Below, one piece after another: positions 7,838-16,305 of a DNA stretch of 64,000 nucleotides. Source of the stretch: an uncultured Porphyromonadaceae bacterium (GTDB lineage Bacteria; Bacteroidota; Bacteroidia; Bacteroidales; Muribaculaceae); NCBI GenBank assembly GCA_905198125.1, contig CAJKBH010000015.1, positions 6,685 to 70,684 of the forward strand, in the 5' to 3' direction. Position numbers and translations under genes: made by a program. Below the pieces are notes generated by a model. It searched no databases and had not been told where the DNA came from. It saw nothing but the letters and a program-made list of their open reading frames with translations. The first letter of the stretch is position 1; each line of letters starts with the position of its first letter.

Positions 7838-9457
7838 GTGGACACAAAGTACATTTTCGTGACGGGCGGAGTGGTGTCGTCGTTGGGCAAAGGCATCATT
7901 TCCAGTTCCCTGGCGCGGCTGTTGCTGAGCCGTGGCTACAGGGTTACAATCCAGAAGTTTGACCCATACATCAACATCGACCCGGGCACGTTGAACCCCT
8001 ACGAGCATGGCGAATGCTACGTGACGGTCGACGGCCACGAGGCCGACCTTGACCTGGGTCATTACGAACGGTTTACCGACATCCGCACCACCCGTGCCAA
8101 CAACGTCACCACGGGGCGCATCTATCAGAGCGTGATAGACAAGGAGCGCCGCGGCGACTACCTTGGCAAGACGGTGCAGATCATCCCGCACATCACCGAC
8201 GAGATAAAGCGCAACGTCAAGCTGTTGGGCAACACGGGCGACTACGATTTCGTCATCACCGAGATCGGAGGCACCGTGGGCGACATAGAGTCGACGCCTT
8301 TCCTGGAGGCCGTGCGTCAGCTGAAGTGGGAGATGGGCCGCAACGCCCTGTTCGTCCATCTTACCTACGTGCCTTACCTCAAGGCCGCCAAGGAGCTTAA
8401 GACCAAGCCGACGCAGCACAGCGTCAAGCAGCTGCAGAGCCTGGGCATCCAGCCCGACATCCTGGTGCTGCGCACCGAGAAGGAACTGCCGGTGACCATG
8501 CGCCGCAAGGTGGCCCAGTTCTGCAACGTGGCGCCCGAGGCCGTGATAGAAAGTCTGGACCAGCCCACCATCTATCAGGTGCCGCTGCGCATGCACGAGC
8601 AGGGTCTGGACCAGATGGTGCTGCATATAATGGGCGTGGGCGACGCTCCGGAACCCGACCTGACGCAGTGGAACACATTCCTGCACAAGCTGCAGACGGC
8701 CGACAAGACCGTGACCATCGGCCTCGTCGGCAAGTACGTGGCCCTGCAGGACGCCTACAAGTCCATCTGCGAGAGTCTGATGCAGGCCGCTACTCATCTG
8801 GACCACAAGGTGAACATCGTGTACGTCAACTCCGAGAAGGTGACCGAGGACAACGTGGAGGAGCAGCTGAAGGACATGGCCGGCGTGATCATAGCCCCCG
8901 GCTTCGGCCAGCGTGGCATCGAGGGGAAGTTCGTGGCCCTGAAATGGTGCAGGGAGCACGACGTGCCCACATTCGGCATCTGCCTGGGAATGCAGTGCAT
9001 GGTGATAGAGTTCGCGCGCAACGTGCTGGGACTCAAGGACGCCAACAGCACGGAGATGGACTTCCACACTCCATACAACGTCATCGACCTGATGGAGGAG
9101 CAGAAGAACATCATGAACATGGGCGGCACCATGCGGCTCGGGGCATACGCCTGCGAGCTGGCCGAAGGGTCGCGCGTGGCGCAGGCCTACGGCACCACCT
9201 CGATCAGCGAGCGTCACAGACACCGCTTCGAGTTCAACAACGAGTTCCTGGACCGCTACGAGGCCGCAGGAATGAAATGCACGGGACGCAACCCCGACGC
9301 CAACCTGGTGGAGGTGGTGGAAATCCCCGGAAAACGATGGTATATAGGAACGCAGTATCATCCCGAGTATTCGTCGACGGTGCTGCATCCCAACCCGATA
9401 TTCATTGACTTCGTGAAGGCCGCCATAGCCTACAGCGAAACCGAACAAAAGAAATAG
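7838..9457 (+). CDS. pyrG: CTP synthase
   Basis: A 539-residue enzyme that aminates UTP to CTP with glutamine. The GTG at 7838 is used because it directly begins the conserved TKYIFVTGGVVSSLGKGI synthetase P-loop. The C-terminal class I glutamine amidotransferase shows the nucleophile Cys in FGICLGMQ (about residue 380) and the His-Glu pair in YHPEYSS (about residue 507). Length is normal. It sits 14 bp before yidC, so the two may share a transcript, in addition to its own promoter upstream. Confidence 0.96.
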   Translation: MDTKYIFVTGGVVSSLGKGIISSSLARLLLSRGYRVTIQKFDPYINIDPGTLNPYEHGECYVTVDGHEADLDLGHYERFTDIRTTRANNVTTGRIYQSVIDKERRGDYLGKTVQIIPHITDEIKRNVKLLGNTGDYDFVITEIGGTVGDIESTPFLEAVRQLKWEMGRNALFVHLTYVPYLKAAKELKTKPTQHSVKQLQSLGIQPDILVLRTEKELPVTMRRKVAQFCNVAPEAVIESLDQPTIYQVPLRMHEQGLDQMVLHIMGVGDAPEPDLTQWNTFLHKLQTADKTVTIGLVGKYVALQDAYKSICESLMQAATHLDHKVNIVYVNSEKVTEDNVEEQLKDMAGVIIAPGFGQRGIEGKFVALKWCREHDVPTFGICLGMQCMVIEFARNVLGLKDANSTEMDFHTPYNVIDLMEEQKNIMNMGGTMRLGAYACELAEGSRVAQAYGTTSISERHRHRFEFNNEFLDRYEAAGMKCTGRNPDANLVEVVEIPGKRWYIGTQYHPEYSSTVLHPNPIFIDFVKAAIAYSETEQKK

Positions 9458-9471
9458 AAAAGTAGAGAACA

Positions 9472-11568
9472 ATGGACAAAAACACGACGAACGCACTGCT
9501 TCTGATGCTGCTGGTGTTTGTCCTGTTCATGTGGCTGACGCCCAAGGAACAGACACCGGAGGGGAATGTGGAAAGCCCCCGCACCACGGAGCAGGCCGCC
9601 GTAAACATGGCGCTCGACTCGCTGACGGGTCAGGACCGCCAGTGGCTTGAGCAGAACATACGCGAGCATGGCACGCCCGTGGCCGACCGCCCCGGAGCCG
9701 TGGCCCTGAATCAGAACGGGCTGAACCTGACCCTCGAGAACGGAACGATATCCGGAACGGTCACCGTGGAGGGGCGCGACATAGAGTGGGCCGCCGTGGC
9801 CGATGCCGATACGTCGAAGATGACCATAGCCGAGGAGCGCAAGGCCATAGAGACCGTACGCAACGTGACCGAAAGCCTGGGTCGTTACGGCAAATTCGCC
9901 CGTTTCTTAGGCGGTACGCCTCAGACAGTGAATCTGGAGAACGACGCCCTCAAGCTGCAGTTCAACAGCCACACCGGCTCCATCACACGCGCCGAACTCA
10001 AGAAATACGATACCGAATATAATAGCGACGAGACCGACAACACCAAGCACAAGGTGGTGCTGTTCGATGGCGACAAGAACAGTTTCAGCTTCGAGCTGCC
10101 GCTGCCGTCGTCGGTGCAGACCGCCGACCTGTACTTCACGCCTCGCGTGCTGAACGACTCCACGGTGCTGATGGCGCTGGAGTTCGGCCCCGACACGTAC
10201 TGGGGCATACGCTACACGCTGCCCCGCGGCGAAAGCTATGTGGTGAAGATGGACGTGGTGCAGAAGAACATGGCGCCCATAGCCCAGAGCAACAACCGCA
10301 ACATGATATTCAGCTGGAACCAGGACCTGAAGCGCCAGGAGAAGGGCCGCATGTTCGAGGAGCGCAACTCCGCGCTGTATTACAAATACGCCGGCGGTTC
10401 GGTCGAGAACCTGAAGGAAGCCAAGGACGACACCAAGGAGCGCGAGGCCAAAATCAAGTGGATAGGCTTCAAGAACCAGTTCTTCTCGTCGGTGATGGTG
10501 ATGAACAAGGGGAGCTTCAACTCGGCCGACTTCAAGTCGACCATCATGAGCGAAAAGGATTACCTCAAGAACTTTGCCGCCGAGGCCAAGATTTCGGACT
10601 ACGACTGGAACAAGGAGAATCCCGTGTCGCTGTCGCTGTTCCTCGGTCCGAACCTCTATCCGCTGCTGTCCGACCTGGACTACCAGATGGACGTGGACGA
10701 GGATCTGAAGCTGACGCGCATGATTCCGCTGGGCTGGAACATATTCCGCTGGATCAACACCGGCGTCGTGATTCCGGTGTTCAACTTCCTGGGCAAGTTC
10801 ATCAGCAACTACGGTATCATCATCCTGCTGCTGACCATCTTCATCAAGCTGGTATTGTTCCCGCTGACCTACAAGTCCTACCGCTCGCAGGCCGTGATGC
10901 GCGTGCTGGCGCCTCAGATCCAGGCCCTGAACGAGAAGTATCCCGGCACGGAGAACGCGATGATACGCCAACAGAAGACCATGGCCCTGTACAACAGTGC
11001 CGGCGCCAACCCGATGTCGGGCTGCCTGCCGCTGCTGCTGCAGATGCCCATCCTGTTCGCGATGTTCTCGTTCTTCCCCTCGTGCATCGAGCTGCGCGGA
11101 CAGTCGTTCCTGTGGGCGCACGACCTCTCGGCCCCCGACGCCATCATATCGTGGACGGGCGACATCCCGCTGGTTACGAAATATTTCGGCAACCACATCT
11201 CGCTGTTCTGTCTGCTGATGACCGGAACCAACATCATCTACACCTACCTCAACAGCCAGGCGCAGAGCAACACCATGCCCGGCATGAAGCTGATGATGTA
11301 CCTGATGCCGGTGATGTTCATGATATTCTTCAACAACTACGCGGCGGCTCTGAGCTACTACTACTTCCTGTCGCTGCTGATCACCATCATCCAGACCTAC
11401 TCGTTCCGCTTCATCATCAAGGAGGAGGACGTGAAGAAGAAGATGGCCGAAAACGCGAAGAAACCTAAGAAGAAATCGAAGTTCATGCAGCGCATGGAGG
11501 AGATGCAGCGTCAGCAGCAGCAGATGCTCCGCGAGCAGCAGAAGCAGCAGAGGGGCGGTCGCAGATAA
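9472..11568 (+). CDS. yidC: Membrane protein insertase YidC
   Basis: A 698-residue inner-membrane insertase that inserts proteins with or without SecYEG. The N-terminus has a transmembrane anchor (LLLMLLVFVLFMWL), followed by a large periplasmic beta domain to about residue 420. The insertase core begins at FNFLGKFISNYGIIILLLTI and includes the hydrophilic-groove arginine region YKSYRSQA, then MSGCLPLLLQMPILFAMF and three further hydrophobic segments. The C-terminal ~45 residues are strongly basic and Gln-rich (ribosome contact). Length is longer than E. coli (548) but usual for Bacteroidetes. Confidence 0.96.
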   Translation: MDKNTTNALLLMLLVFVLFMWLTPKEQTPEGNVESPRTTEQAAVNMALDSLTGQDRQWLEQNIREHGTPVADRPGAVALNQNGLNLTLENGTISGTVTVEGRDIEWAAVADADTSKMTIAEERKAIETVRNVTESLGRYGKFARFLGGTPQTVNLENDALKLQFNSHTGSITRAELKKYDTEYNSDETDNTKHKVVLFDGDKNSFSFELPLPSSVQTADLYFTPRVLNDSTVLMALEFGPDTYWGIRYTLPRGESYVVKMDVVQKNMAPIAQSNNRNMIFSWNQDLKRQEKGRMFEERNSALYYKYAGGSVENLKEAKDDTKEREAKIKWIGFKNQFFSSVMVMNKGSFNSADFKSTIMSEKDYLKNFAAEAKISDYDWNKENPVSLSLFLGPNLYPLLSDLDYQMDVDEDLKLTRMIPLGWNIFRWINTGVVIPVFNFLGKFISNYGIIILLLTIFIKLVLFPLTYKSYRSQAVMRVLAPQIQALNEKYPGTENAMIRQQKTMALYNSAGANPMSGCLPLLLQMPILFAMFSFFPSCIELRGQSFLWAHDLSAPDAIISWTGDIPLVTKYFGNHISLFCLLMTGTNIIYTYLNSQAQSNTMPGMKLMMYLMPVMFMIFFNNYAAALSYYYFLSLLITIIQTYSFRFIIKEEDVKKKMAENAKKPKKKSKFMQRMEEMQRQQQQMLREQQKQQRGGRR

Positions 11569-11585
11569 CGCCCCGGGACCGGGCC

Positions 11586-12413
11586 ATGAAACTCCTCAGG
11601 ATAGTACGCATATCCCTGGCCGCGCTTGCATTCGTGGCCTCTGCGGCCGCCCTGCTGATGGGCGCCGAGGTGCATCCTGTGGCCCGACTGGCCGAAAAGT
11701 CTCAGATCATATTATCCTCTTTGTCAATCACGGCAGGAACCGCAATCGTGTGGCTCCTGCTGACTTTTTTGTTCGGGCGCGTGTATTGTTCTACGGTCTG
11801 CCCCGTTGGCACCATGTCCGACCTGTTCCTGAAGATACGGCGTCTGATACCGGGGCTGCGCCATAAGCCGTTCCGTTACCGGCCGCGTTCCGGGGTGTCG
11901 GTGCATATACTGTTGCTGTACGTGGTATGCCTTGTTGCGGGCGTGGTGGGAGTACCCTTCCTGATCGAGCCATGGAACATAATGCGCAACATGGCCGCTA
12001 CGGTGCGTCCGGAGGCCGTGAGCGCCACCTGGGCTACCATCGGGATGGGAACCATTACCGGAGTGATCGGCGGCCTTGTGGCGGCAATTCTGATAGCCGT
12101 AACGTCAGTGTTGCGCGGCCGCGAGTTCTGCACGGTGGTGTGTCCGTTGGGCACGGCCCTGGGATATGTGTCGTCCTACAGCCTGTATCATCTGGAGATA
12201 GACCGCGACAAATGCGTGTCGTGCGGTCTGTGCGAGGATATATGCCGGTCGCAGTGCGTCAAGATGGTGAGCCGGCACATCGACGACACGCGGTGCGTGC
12301 GCTGTTTCGACTGTGTGGCCAAATGTCCCAACGACGCAATCCGGTTTCAGGTGAGCCGCAACCGCCCGGCCACGCCGATGCTGATACGGAGGAAAAAACG
12401 CTCAGGGGTCTGA
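11586..12413 (+). CDS. Membrane 4Fe-4S protein (NapH/NosR-like)
   Basis: 275 residues. Four to five hydrophobic segments alternate with two membrane-edge cysteine motifs, YCSTVCPVGT and FCTVVCPLGT, typical of NapH/NosR/RnfC-type polyferredoxin proteins. The C-terminus has two 4Fe-4S ferredoxin clusters, CVSCGLCEDICRSQC and CVRCFDCVAKCP. It probably relays electrons at the inner membrane, but partner enzymes are not nearby. It begins 17 bp after yidC and ends inside a terminator. Length is short compared with the ~500-aa Bacteroides relatives that carry an extra C-terminal domain. Confidence 0.83.
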   Translation: MKLLRIVRISLAALAFVASAAALLMGAEVHPVARLAEKSQIILSSLSITAGTAIVWLLLTFLFGRVYCSTVCPVGTMSDLFLKIRRLIPGLRHKPFRYRPRSGVSVHILLLYVVCLVAGVVGVPFLIEPWNIMRNMAATVRPEAVSATWATIGMGTITGVIGGLVAAILIAVTSVLRGREFCTVVCPLGTALGYVSSYSLYHLEIDRDKCVSCGLCEDICRSQCVKMVSRHIDDTRCVRCFDCVAKCPNDAIRFQVSRNRPATPMLIRRKKRSGV

Positions 12414-12422
12414 GCGTTTTTT
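12393..12422 (+). terminator. Terminator overlapping the end of the 4Fe-4S gene
   Basis: A perfect 12-bp stem, AAAAAACGCTCA (12393-12404) with TGAGCGTTTTTT (12411-12422), loop of six. The stop codon TGA at 12411-12413 lies in the stem. The A/T flanks make it usable on both strands. Confidence 0.85.
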
Positions 12423-12429
12423 AGTTGAA

Positions 12430-12456
12430 AAAGTTGAGAAAGTTTATAAAGTTAAG
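12430..12456 (+). repeat. Nonamer repeat block A (three units)
   Basis: Three head-to-tail 9-bp units: AAAGTTGAG, AAAGTTTAT, AAAGTTAAG. It lies between the terminator at 12422 and the DUF4286 start at 12477 and belongs to the same family as blocks at 14883, 33873, 35711 and 49852. Confidence 0.75.
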
Positions 12457-12476
12457 AGAATTCCAAATATACGGGG

Positions 12477-12815
12477 ATGGGAAGATATATCTACAATACG
12501 ACGTTTGTGGTGGCGAAGGAGAGGGAGCAGCGGTTTGTCGACTGGTTCCGTCTGCGTGCCGCCTGTATCGCCGAGGCCGGGATGCGACCGAGGCTGTCGC
12601 GCCTTGCAGGCGCTTTGGCCGCGGAAAGCGAGGCGCAGAGCCTGGCCTTCCAGGTGGAATCGGACAGCGAGGTGGCGCTGCAGGAATGGGCGCACGAATC
12701 GCTTGAACCGGTTTTGGGCCGGTTCATGCGCGATTTCGGGCCTGATGCAGCCTATTTCTGCTCGGAATTCGAGGTGGTATCCTTGGATTCGGGCATCGGG
12801 GCGATGCCGCTGTAA
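12477..12815 (+). CDS. DUF4286 family protein
   Basis: A 112-residue protein with the DUF4286 pattern: N-terminal YIYNTTFVVAKEREQRFVDW, a central LAFQVESDSE and a C-terminal FGPDAAYFCSEFEVV. These are small alpha/beta dimeric proteins of unknown function common in Bacteroidetes. Its last 64 bp overlap the end of the convergent acyltransferase gene. Upstream is nonamer repeat block A. Function is not known; I do not infer one. Confidence 0.8.
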   Translation: MGRYIYNTTFVVAKEREQRFVDWFRLRAACIAEAGMRPRLSRLAGALAAESEAQSLAFQVESDSEVALQEWAHESLEPVLGRFMRDFGPDAAYFCSEFEVVSLDSGIGAMPL

Positions 12816-13642
12816 TCCGTCAGCCTGGAATGTACCAGCCGGCGCAGCTTGGACGCCAGCAGGGCGTGCGGCTCGCCGCTCTTTTCAAGGCTCTGCCATG
12901 AGATCGGTTTGCCGAACCGGACGCGGAACTTCTTGCCGCGCGCGGCGCACAGCTCGGCCGGCAGCAGGGCCTGTTCCATATTTACCTTTATGCCCATTTT
13001 GGTGCGCGCCTTGGCGGTGCGGTAGAAACTCATGCGGTTCAGTCCCTCGAAGTGTATGGGGATGATGTCGCGGTGGAATTCGATGGCGCGGTCGATGAAC
13101 GACTTGTGCCACACCAGGTCGCCGATGGAGCCGTCGGGCTGGATGCGCGACACCATGCCGGCGGGAAATATCAGTATCTGCTTGTCGGAGGCGTATGCGT
13201 CGCGGATGGCCACGGCGGCCTCGCGGGCCTGCGAGCCGTATTTGTTGATGGGCAGGAACACCGTGCGCAGCGGTATCACGTTCATCAGCATGTCGTTTAC
13301 CAGGAATTGAATGTTTTCGTCGCCGTACTTGGCGCCAAGCACCTTGATCAGCCCCATGCCGTCCAGACCGCCGAGAGGGTGGTTGGAGGCGAATATGAAG
13401 CGTCCGTGGTCGGGAATGTTCTCCAGCCCCTCCACCTCAAGGGAGACATTGAAGAAGTCGTATATACGCTCGCAGAATTCCGAGCCGGTCGAGGGATAGG
13501 TGGCGTCCAGGGCGGCGTTCAGCTCGTCCTGATGCACTAATTTCTCCAGCCCCGTGATCATGAAGCCCGGAATCATCCGGCCTTTCCAGCCCTTGATGCG
13601 CGAGCGCAGTATATTGTGAAGGTTTATGTCAATCTTGTCCAT
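12752..13642 (-). CDS. PlsC-like lysophospholipid/ornithine-lipid type acyltransferase
   Basis: 296 residues. The acyltransferase active-site motif is FASNHPLGGLDG (His...Asp), followed by MLMNVIPLRTVFLPINK and FPAGMVSRIQP, matching PlsC motifs I-III. Such enzymes esterify a lyso-lipid at the inner membrane. The HPLGGLD form and size resemble the Bacteroides O-acyltransferase GlsA of glycine-lipid synthesis, but the N-acyltransferase partner is not adjacent, so that assignment is only a possibility. The 3' end overlaps the convergent DUF4286 gene by 64 bp. Confidence 0.8.
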   Translation of the reverse strand: MDKIDINLHNILRSRIKGWKGRMIPGFMITGLEKLVHQDELNAALDATYPSTGSEFCERIYDFFNVSLEVEGLENIPDHGRFIFASNHPLGGLDGMGLIKVLGAKYGDENIQFLVNDMLMNVIPLRTVFLPINKYGSQAREAAVAIRDAYASDKQILIFPAGMVSRIQPDGSIGDLVWHKSFIDRAIEFHRDIIPIHFEGLNRMSFYRTAKARTKMGIKVNMEQALLPAELCAARGKKFRVRFGKPISWQSLEKSGEPHALLASKLRRLVHSRLTDYSGIAPMPESKDTTSNSEQK

Positions 13643-13689
13643 TTCTGAATAAATGGAAATTAGTAATCAGTAATTCAGGAGGTTTGGCG

Positions 13690-14865
13690 TTAATCGTTTA
13701 CCGACGATTCCTCGTCCCAGAACTCGTCCTCCCATTCCTCGTCCGACATATCGCCGTACACGTCGTCCTCGTCCTCCATTTCAGGCTGGTCGAACACGAA
13801 GTTGTCTTCCTCCTCCACGCGGTGGCGTATGTCGAGGGGGCGGTGGGTCACGGTGAAGTGCGCCTGATTGTCCTCGGAATTGATTTCGCGCCACAGTATG
13901 TCTTTCAGCTCGGTCAGCCCCTGGCCGGTGACGGCCGAGATGAAAAGGTGCGGCACGTCCTGAGGCAGCGTCGCAGCAATCTCGTCGCGCAGCTCGTCGT
14001 CGAGCATGTCCGACTTGGAGATGGCCAATACGCGGTTCTTGATGTCGAGGTCGGGATTGAACTCGCGCAACTCGTGCAGCAGTATCTCGTATTCCTTGTT
14101 GATATCGTCGGCGTCGGCCGGCACTAAGAACAGCAGCACGGCGTTACGCTCTATATGGCGCAGGAACCTGAGTCCGAGACCCTTCCCTTCGGAAGCGCCC
14201 TCGATGATGCCGGGGATGTCGGCCATGACGAACGACTGGTTGTCGCGGTATCTGACTATGCCTAACTGCGGCTCCATTGTGGTGAAAGGATAGTCGGCTA
14301 TCTTGGGTTTGGCCGACGACAGGGCGGAGAGCAGCGTGGACTTTCCGGCGTTGGGGAATCCGACAAGTCCGACGTCGCCGAGCAGCTTAAGTTCGAGCAC
14401 CACGGCCTTCTCAATGGCCGGCTGGCCAGGCTGTGCGTAGCGCGGAGTGCGGTTGGTGGATGTGGCGAAATGCACGTTGCCCAGGCCTCCCTTGCCGCCG
14501 CGCAGCAGGTTGATCTCCTGCTCGTCCTCGGTCACTTCGCACAGAAACTCGCCGGTATCGGCGTCGAACACGGCGGTACCCACGGGCACCTCGATGATCT
14601 GGTCCTGGCCGTCGGCGCCGTGCGAGCGGTTCTCGCCGCCGCTCTGTCCGTCGGTGGCAAAGATATGACGCCTGTAACGCAACGGGAGCAGCGTCCACAG
14701 GTGACGGTTGCCCCGTAGTATGATGTGGCCGCCACGGCCGCCGTCGCCGCCGTCGGGTCCGCCTTTGGGTATATACTTGGCACGGTGGAAATGGCGGCTC
14801 CCTGCGCCCCCTTTGCCCGACCGGCACAATATCTTTACATAATCAATGAAATTGCTCTCTGCCAT
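13690..14865 (-). CDS. obgE: Obg family GTPase
   Basis: A 391-residue GTPase involved in 50S ribosome maturation and stringent-response signalling. Residues 1-160 form the glycine-rich Obg fold (CRSGKGGAGSRHF, GGPDGGDGGRGGHI, GKGGLGN). The G domain has GFPNAGKSTLL (P-loop), DIPGII (G3), and AISKSDM (G4). The C-terminal ~45 residues are very acidic, ending in repeated Glu/Asp, in place of the TGS-type tail of some species. The length is normal for Bacteroidetes. Confidence 0.95.
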   Translation of the reverse strand: MAESNFIDYVKILCRSGKGGAGSRHFHRAKYIPKGGPDGGDGGRGGHIILRGNRHLWTLLPLRYRRHIFATDGQSGGENRSHGADGQDQIIEVPVGTAVFDADTGEFLCEVTEDEQEINLLRGGKGGLGNVHFATSTNRTPRYAQPGQPAIEKAVVLELKLLGDVGLVGFPNAGKSTLLSALSSAKPKIADYPFTTMEPQLGIVRYRDNQSFVMADIPGIIEGASEGKGLGLRFLRHIERNAVLLFLVPADADDINKEYEILLHELREFNPDLDIKNRVLAISKSDMLDDELRDEIAATLPQDVPHLFISAVTGQGLTELKDILWREINSEDNQAHFTVTHRPLDIRHRVEEEDNFVFDQPEMEDEDDVYGDMSDEEWEDEFWDEESSVND

Positions 14866-14882
14866 TATCTTGAATAGTTAAT

Positions 14883-14990
14883 AAAGTGTAGAAAGTTTAA
14901 AAAGTTAAGATGATAGTGCTGTAATTGGCATATATTCACATTCCTCTTAACTTCATTCACTTTTTCAACTTTTTAAACTAAAACTAAATT
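14883..14990. repeat. Nonamer repeat block B (two facing arms)
   Basis: Left arm 14883-14909: three AAAGTTnnn units (AAAGTGTAG, AAAGTTTAA, AAAGTTAAG). Right arm 14946-14990: five units in reverse orientation (CTTAACTTC, ATTCACTTT, TTCAACTTT, TTAAACTAA, AACTAAATT). The spacer begins ATGATAGTG, shared with block D at 35711. It fills most of the gap between obgE and the WYL gene. Confidence 0.75.
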
Positions 14991-15016
14991 AATAACGCTC
15001 CAACGGGACGTTTCGC

Positions 15017-15928
15017 CTATTGCCGGGGAATAAGGTCCGGATTTTCGTACATCTTCAGGGTGTTTTCCAGCTGTGTCTGCACCATCAGCTGCAGCTCGCG
15101 GGGCGCAAGCACCTTCAGCGCGTCGCCGTACGACAGGATTTCGTGCACCAGCTCGTAATTCAGCTTCAGGCGGTAGGTGAAGATGGAATACTGGTCGTGC
15201 AGCGCTTCCTGCTGGGTGTGGTGGAAGGGGAGGGCGCGGAAATACTTGGCCTGGATGGGCGTGGTCATTATCTTGACGGTGCGCACGTCGGCCTTTGACG
15301 CCGTGATGCCTATCAGATTCTCGAAGAAAGTCTCAGGCTTGAGCTGCGGCATCTCGAACTCCTCGTTCACCACCGACATCTGCGACACGCGGTCCAGGGC
15401 GTAGGTGCGCACGTCGCCGCTCTGCTCGCGTATGCCTATCATGTACCACCGCTGCTTGTATCGCTTCACGAAGCAGGGGAGGAACCGTATGTCCTTCTCC
15501 GGCCTTGACTTGCTGAAGCCGGCGTACGTGAACGACAGCTTGTGCCTGTCGCCGATGGCGGCGAGCACCAAGGGCAGGAATTCGCGCGCCGAGGGCACGT
15601 CCTCAACCGACACGCGGTCGTGCGGTATGGACGAGCCTTTGATGGCGTTGTTGACCGAATAGGATTCCAGCAGCCAGTTGGTCACCATCGGGTTGGCGTT
15701 GCTTTCGGTCTCGTCGATATAGTAATGGCCCGAGGCGTCGCAGGCAATCTCGAGCTGAAAATTCTCCTCGATGGCGCGCCGGTAGTGATAGAAGGTGCGT
15801 GCGGGCATCGGGTCGCCGTTGCTCAGCGGCGACTTGCGCCACAGGTCGTTGATGTCCTCGCGCGTCAGGCGGCCGTAGCGGTTCAGCACGTCCACTATCC
15901 ACACGTATCGGTTTATCAGCTCCTTCAT
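15017..15928 (-). CDS. WYL-domain transcriptional regulator
   Basis: 303 residues. The N-terminal helix-turn-helix region (RYGRLTREDINDLW, ARTFYHYRRAIEENF) is of the YafY/DeoR-like type. The WYL ligand-binding domain spans roughly residues 125-210, with KLSFTYAGFSKSRPEKDIRF and RWYMIGIREQSGDVRTYALDRV, followed by a WCX-like C-terminal extension. WYL domains sense nucleotides or other small ligands; the ligand here is unknown. A perfect 14-bp inverted repeat 19 bp upstream of the start is a likely autoregulatory operator. Confidence 0.87.
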   Translation of the reverse strand: MKELINRYVWIVDVLNRYGRLTREDINDLWRKSPLSNGDPMPARTFYHYRRAIEENFQLEIACDASGHYYIDETESNANPMVTNWLLESYSVNNAIKGSSIPHDRVSVEDVPSAREFLPLVLAAIGDRHKLSFTYAGFSKSRPEKDIRFLPCFVKRYKQRWYMIGIREQSGDVRTYALDRVSQMSVVNEEFEMPQLKPETFFENLIGITASKADVRTVKIMTTPIQAKYFRALPFHHTQQEALHDQYSIFTYRLKLNYELVHEILSYGDALKVLAPRELQLMVQTQLENTLKMYENPDLIPRQ

Positions 15929-15946
15929 TTTTTTAGTTATGATAAT

Positions 15947-15979
15947 CAGCTTAATATCAACGAGATTGATATTAAGCTG
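15947..15979. promoter_or_regulatory. Perfect 14-bp inverted repeat, candidate WYL operator
   Basis: CAGCTTAATATCAA (15947-15960) and its exact complement (15966-15979) around a 5-bp spacer CGAGA. It lies 19 bp upstream of the WYL regulator start. No T-run follows on either strand at once, so an operator is more likely than a terminator. The rest of the 373-bp gap to rfbB holds a terminator and tandem repeats listed separately. Confidence 0.6.
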
Positions 15980-16163
15980 AAAAATTTTTACGAAAAATCA
16001 ACAAAAAAATCACAACTTCCCGAACCAAATAAACAGCAGCGATGTTATAATAGCGTAAGGTTTGATAAACCACACTACATAGAGCATAAGTCATTGATTG
16101 ACATAATATATACTGCTACAAACGTTCTGAAAAAGTTGTTATTGTTGTTTTAATTGAAGAAAC

Positions 16164-16190
16164 AGGGTCTGCGTGATGCAGGCCTTTTTC
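16164..16190. terminator. Bidirectional terminator between rfbB and the WYL gene
   Basis: Stem GGTCTGC (16166-16172) with GCAGGCC (16178-16184), one G-T pair, followed by five T on the plus strand; the minus strand continues TGTTTCTT. It most likely ends the rfbB transcript, although the better T-run is on the other strand. A second hairpin GGGCGCC/GGCGCCC lies at about 16202-16223. Confidence 0.55.
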
Positions 16191-16240
16191 TTGTTTATAG
16201 GGGGCGCCGGAGATATGGCGCCCTCGGCTTCCGCCTCGGG

Positions 16241-16305
16241 ACTGTAAGAGAGGGCCCCTTTAACTGTAAGGAAGGGGCCTTTTAACTATAAGAGAGGCCC
16301 TTTAG
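16241..16305 (+). repeat. 22-bp tandem repeat, three copies, overlapping rfbB stop
   Basis: Units at 16241-16262, 16263-16284 and 16285-16305, each of the form ACTGTAAGAGAGGGCCCCTTTA with a few changes. The third unit includes the rfbB stop codon (16302-16304). Each unit contains a GGGCCC-like core. Confidence 0.8.

Noticed and set aside
7823..9496. Long minus-strand open frame of 557 codons opposite pyrG
   Set aside because: It is a shadow of pyrG caused by GC-rich codon use; its translation is His/Val/Leu-rich with no domain, while pyrG is unmistakable.
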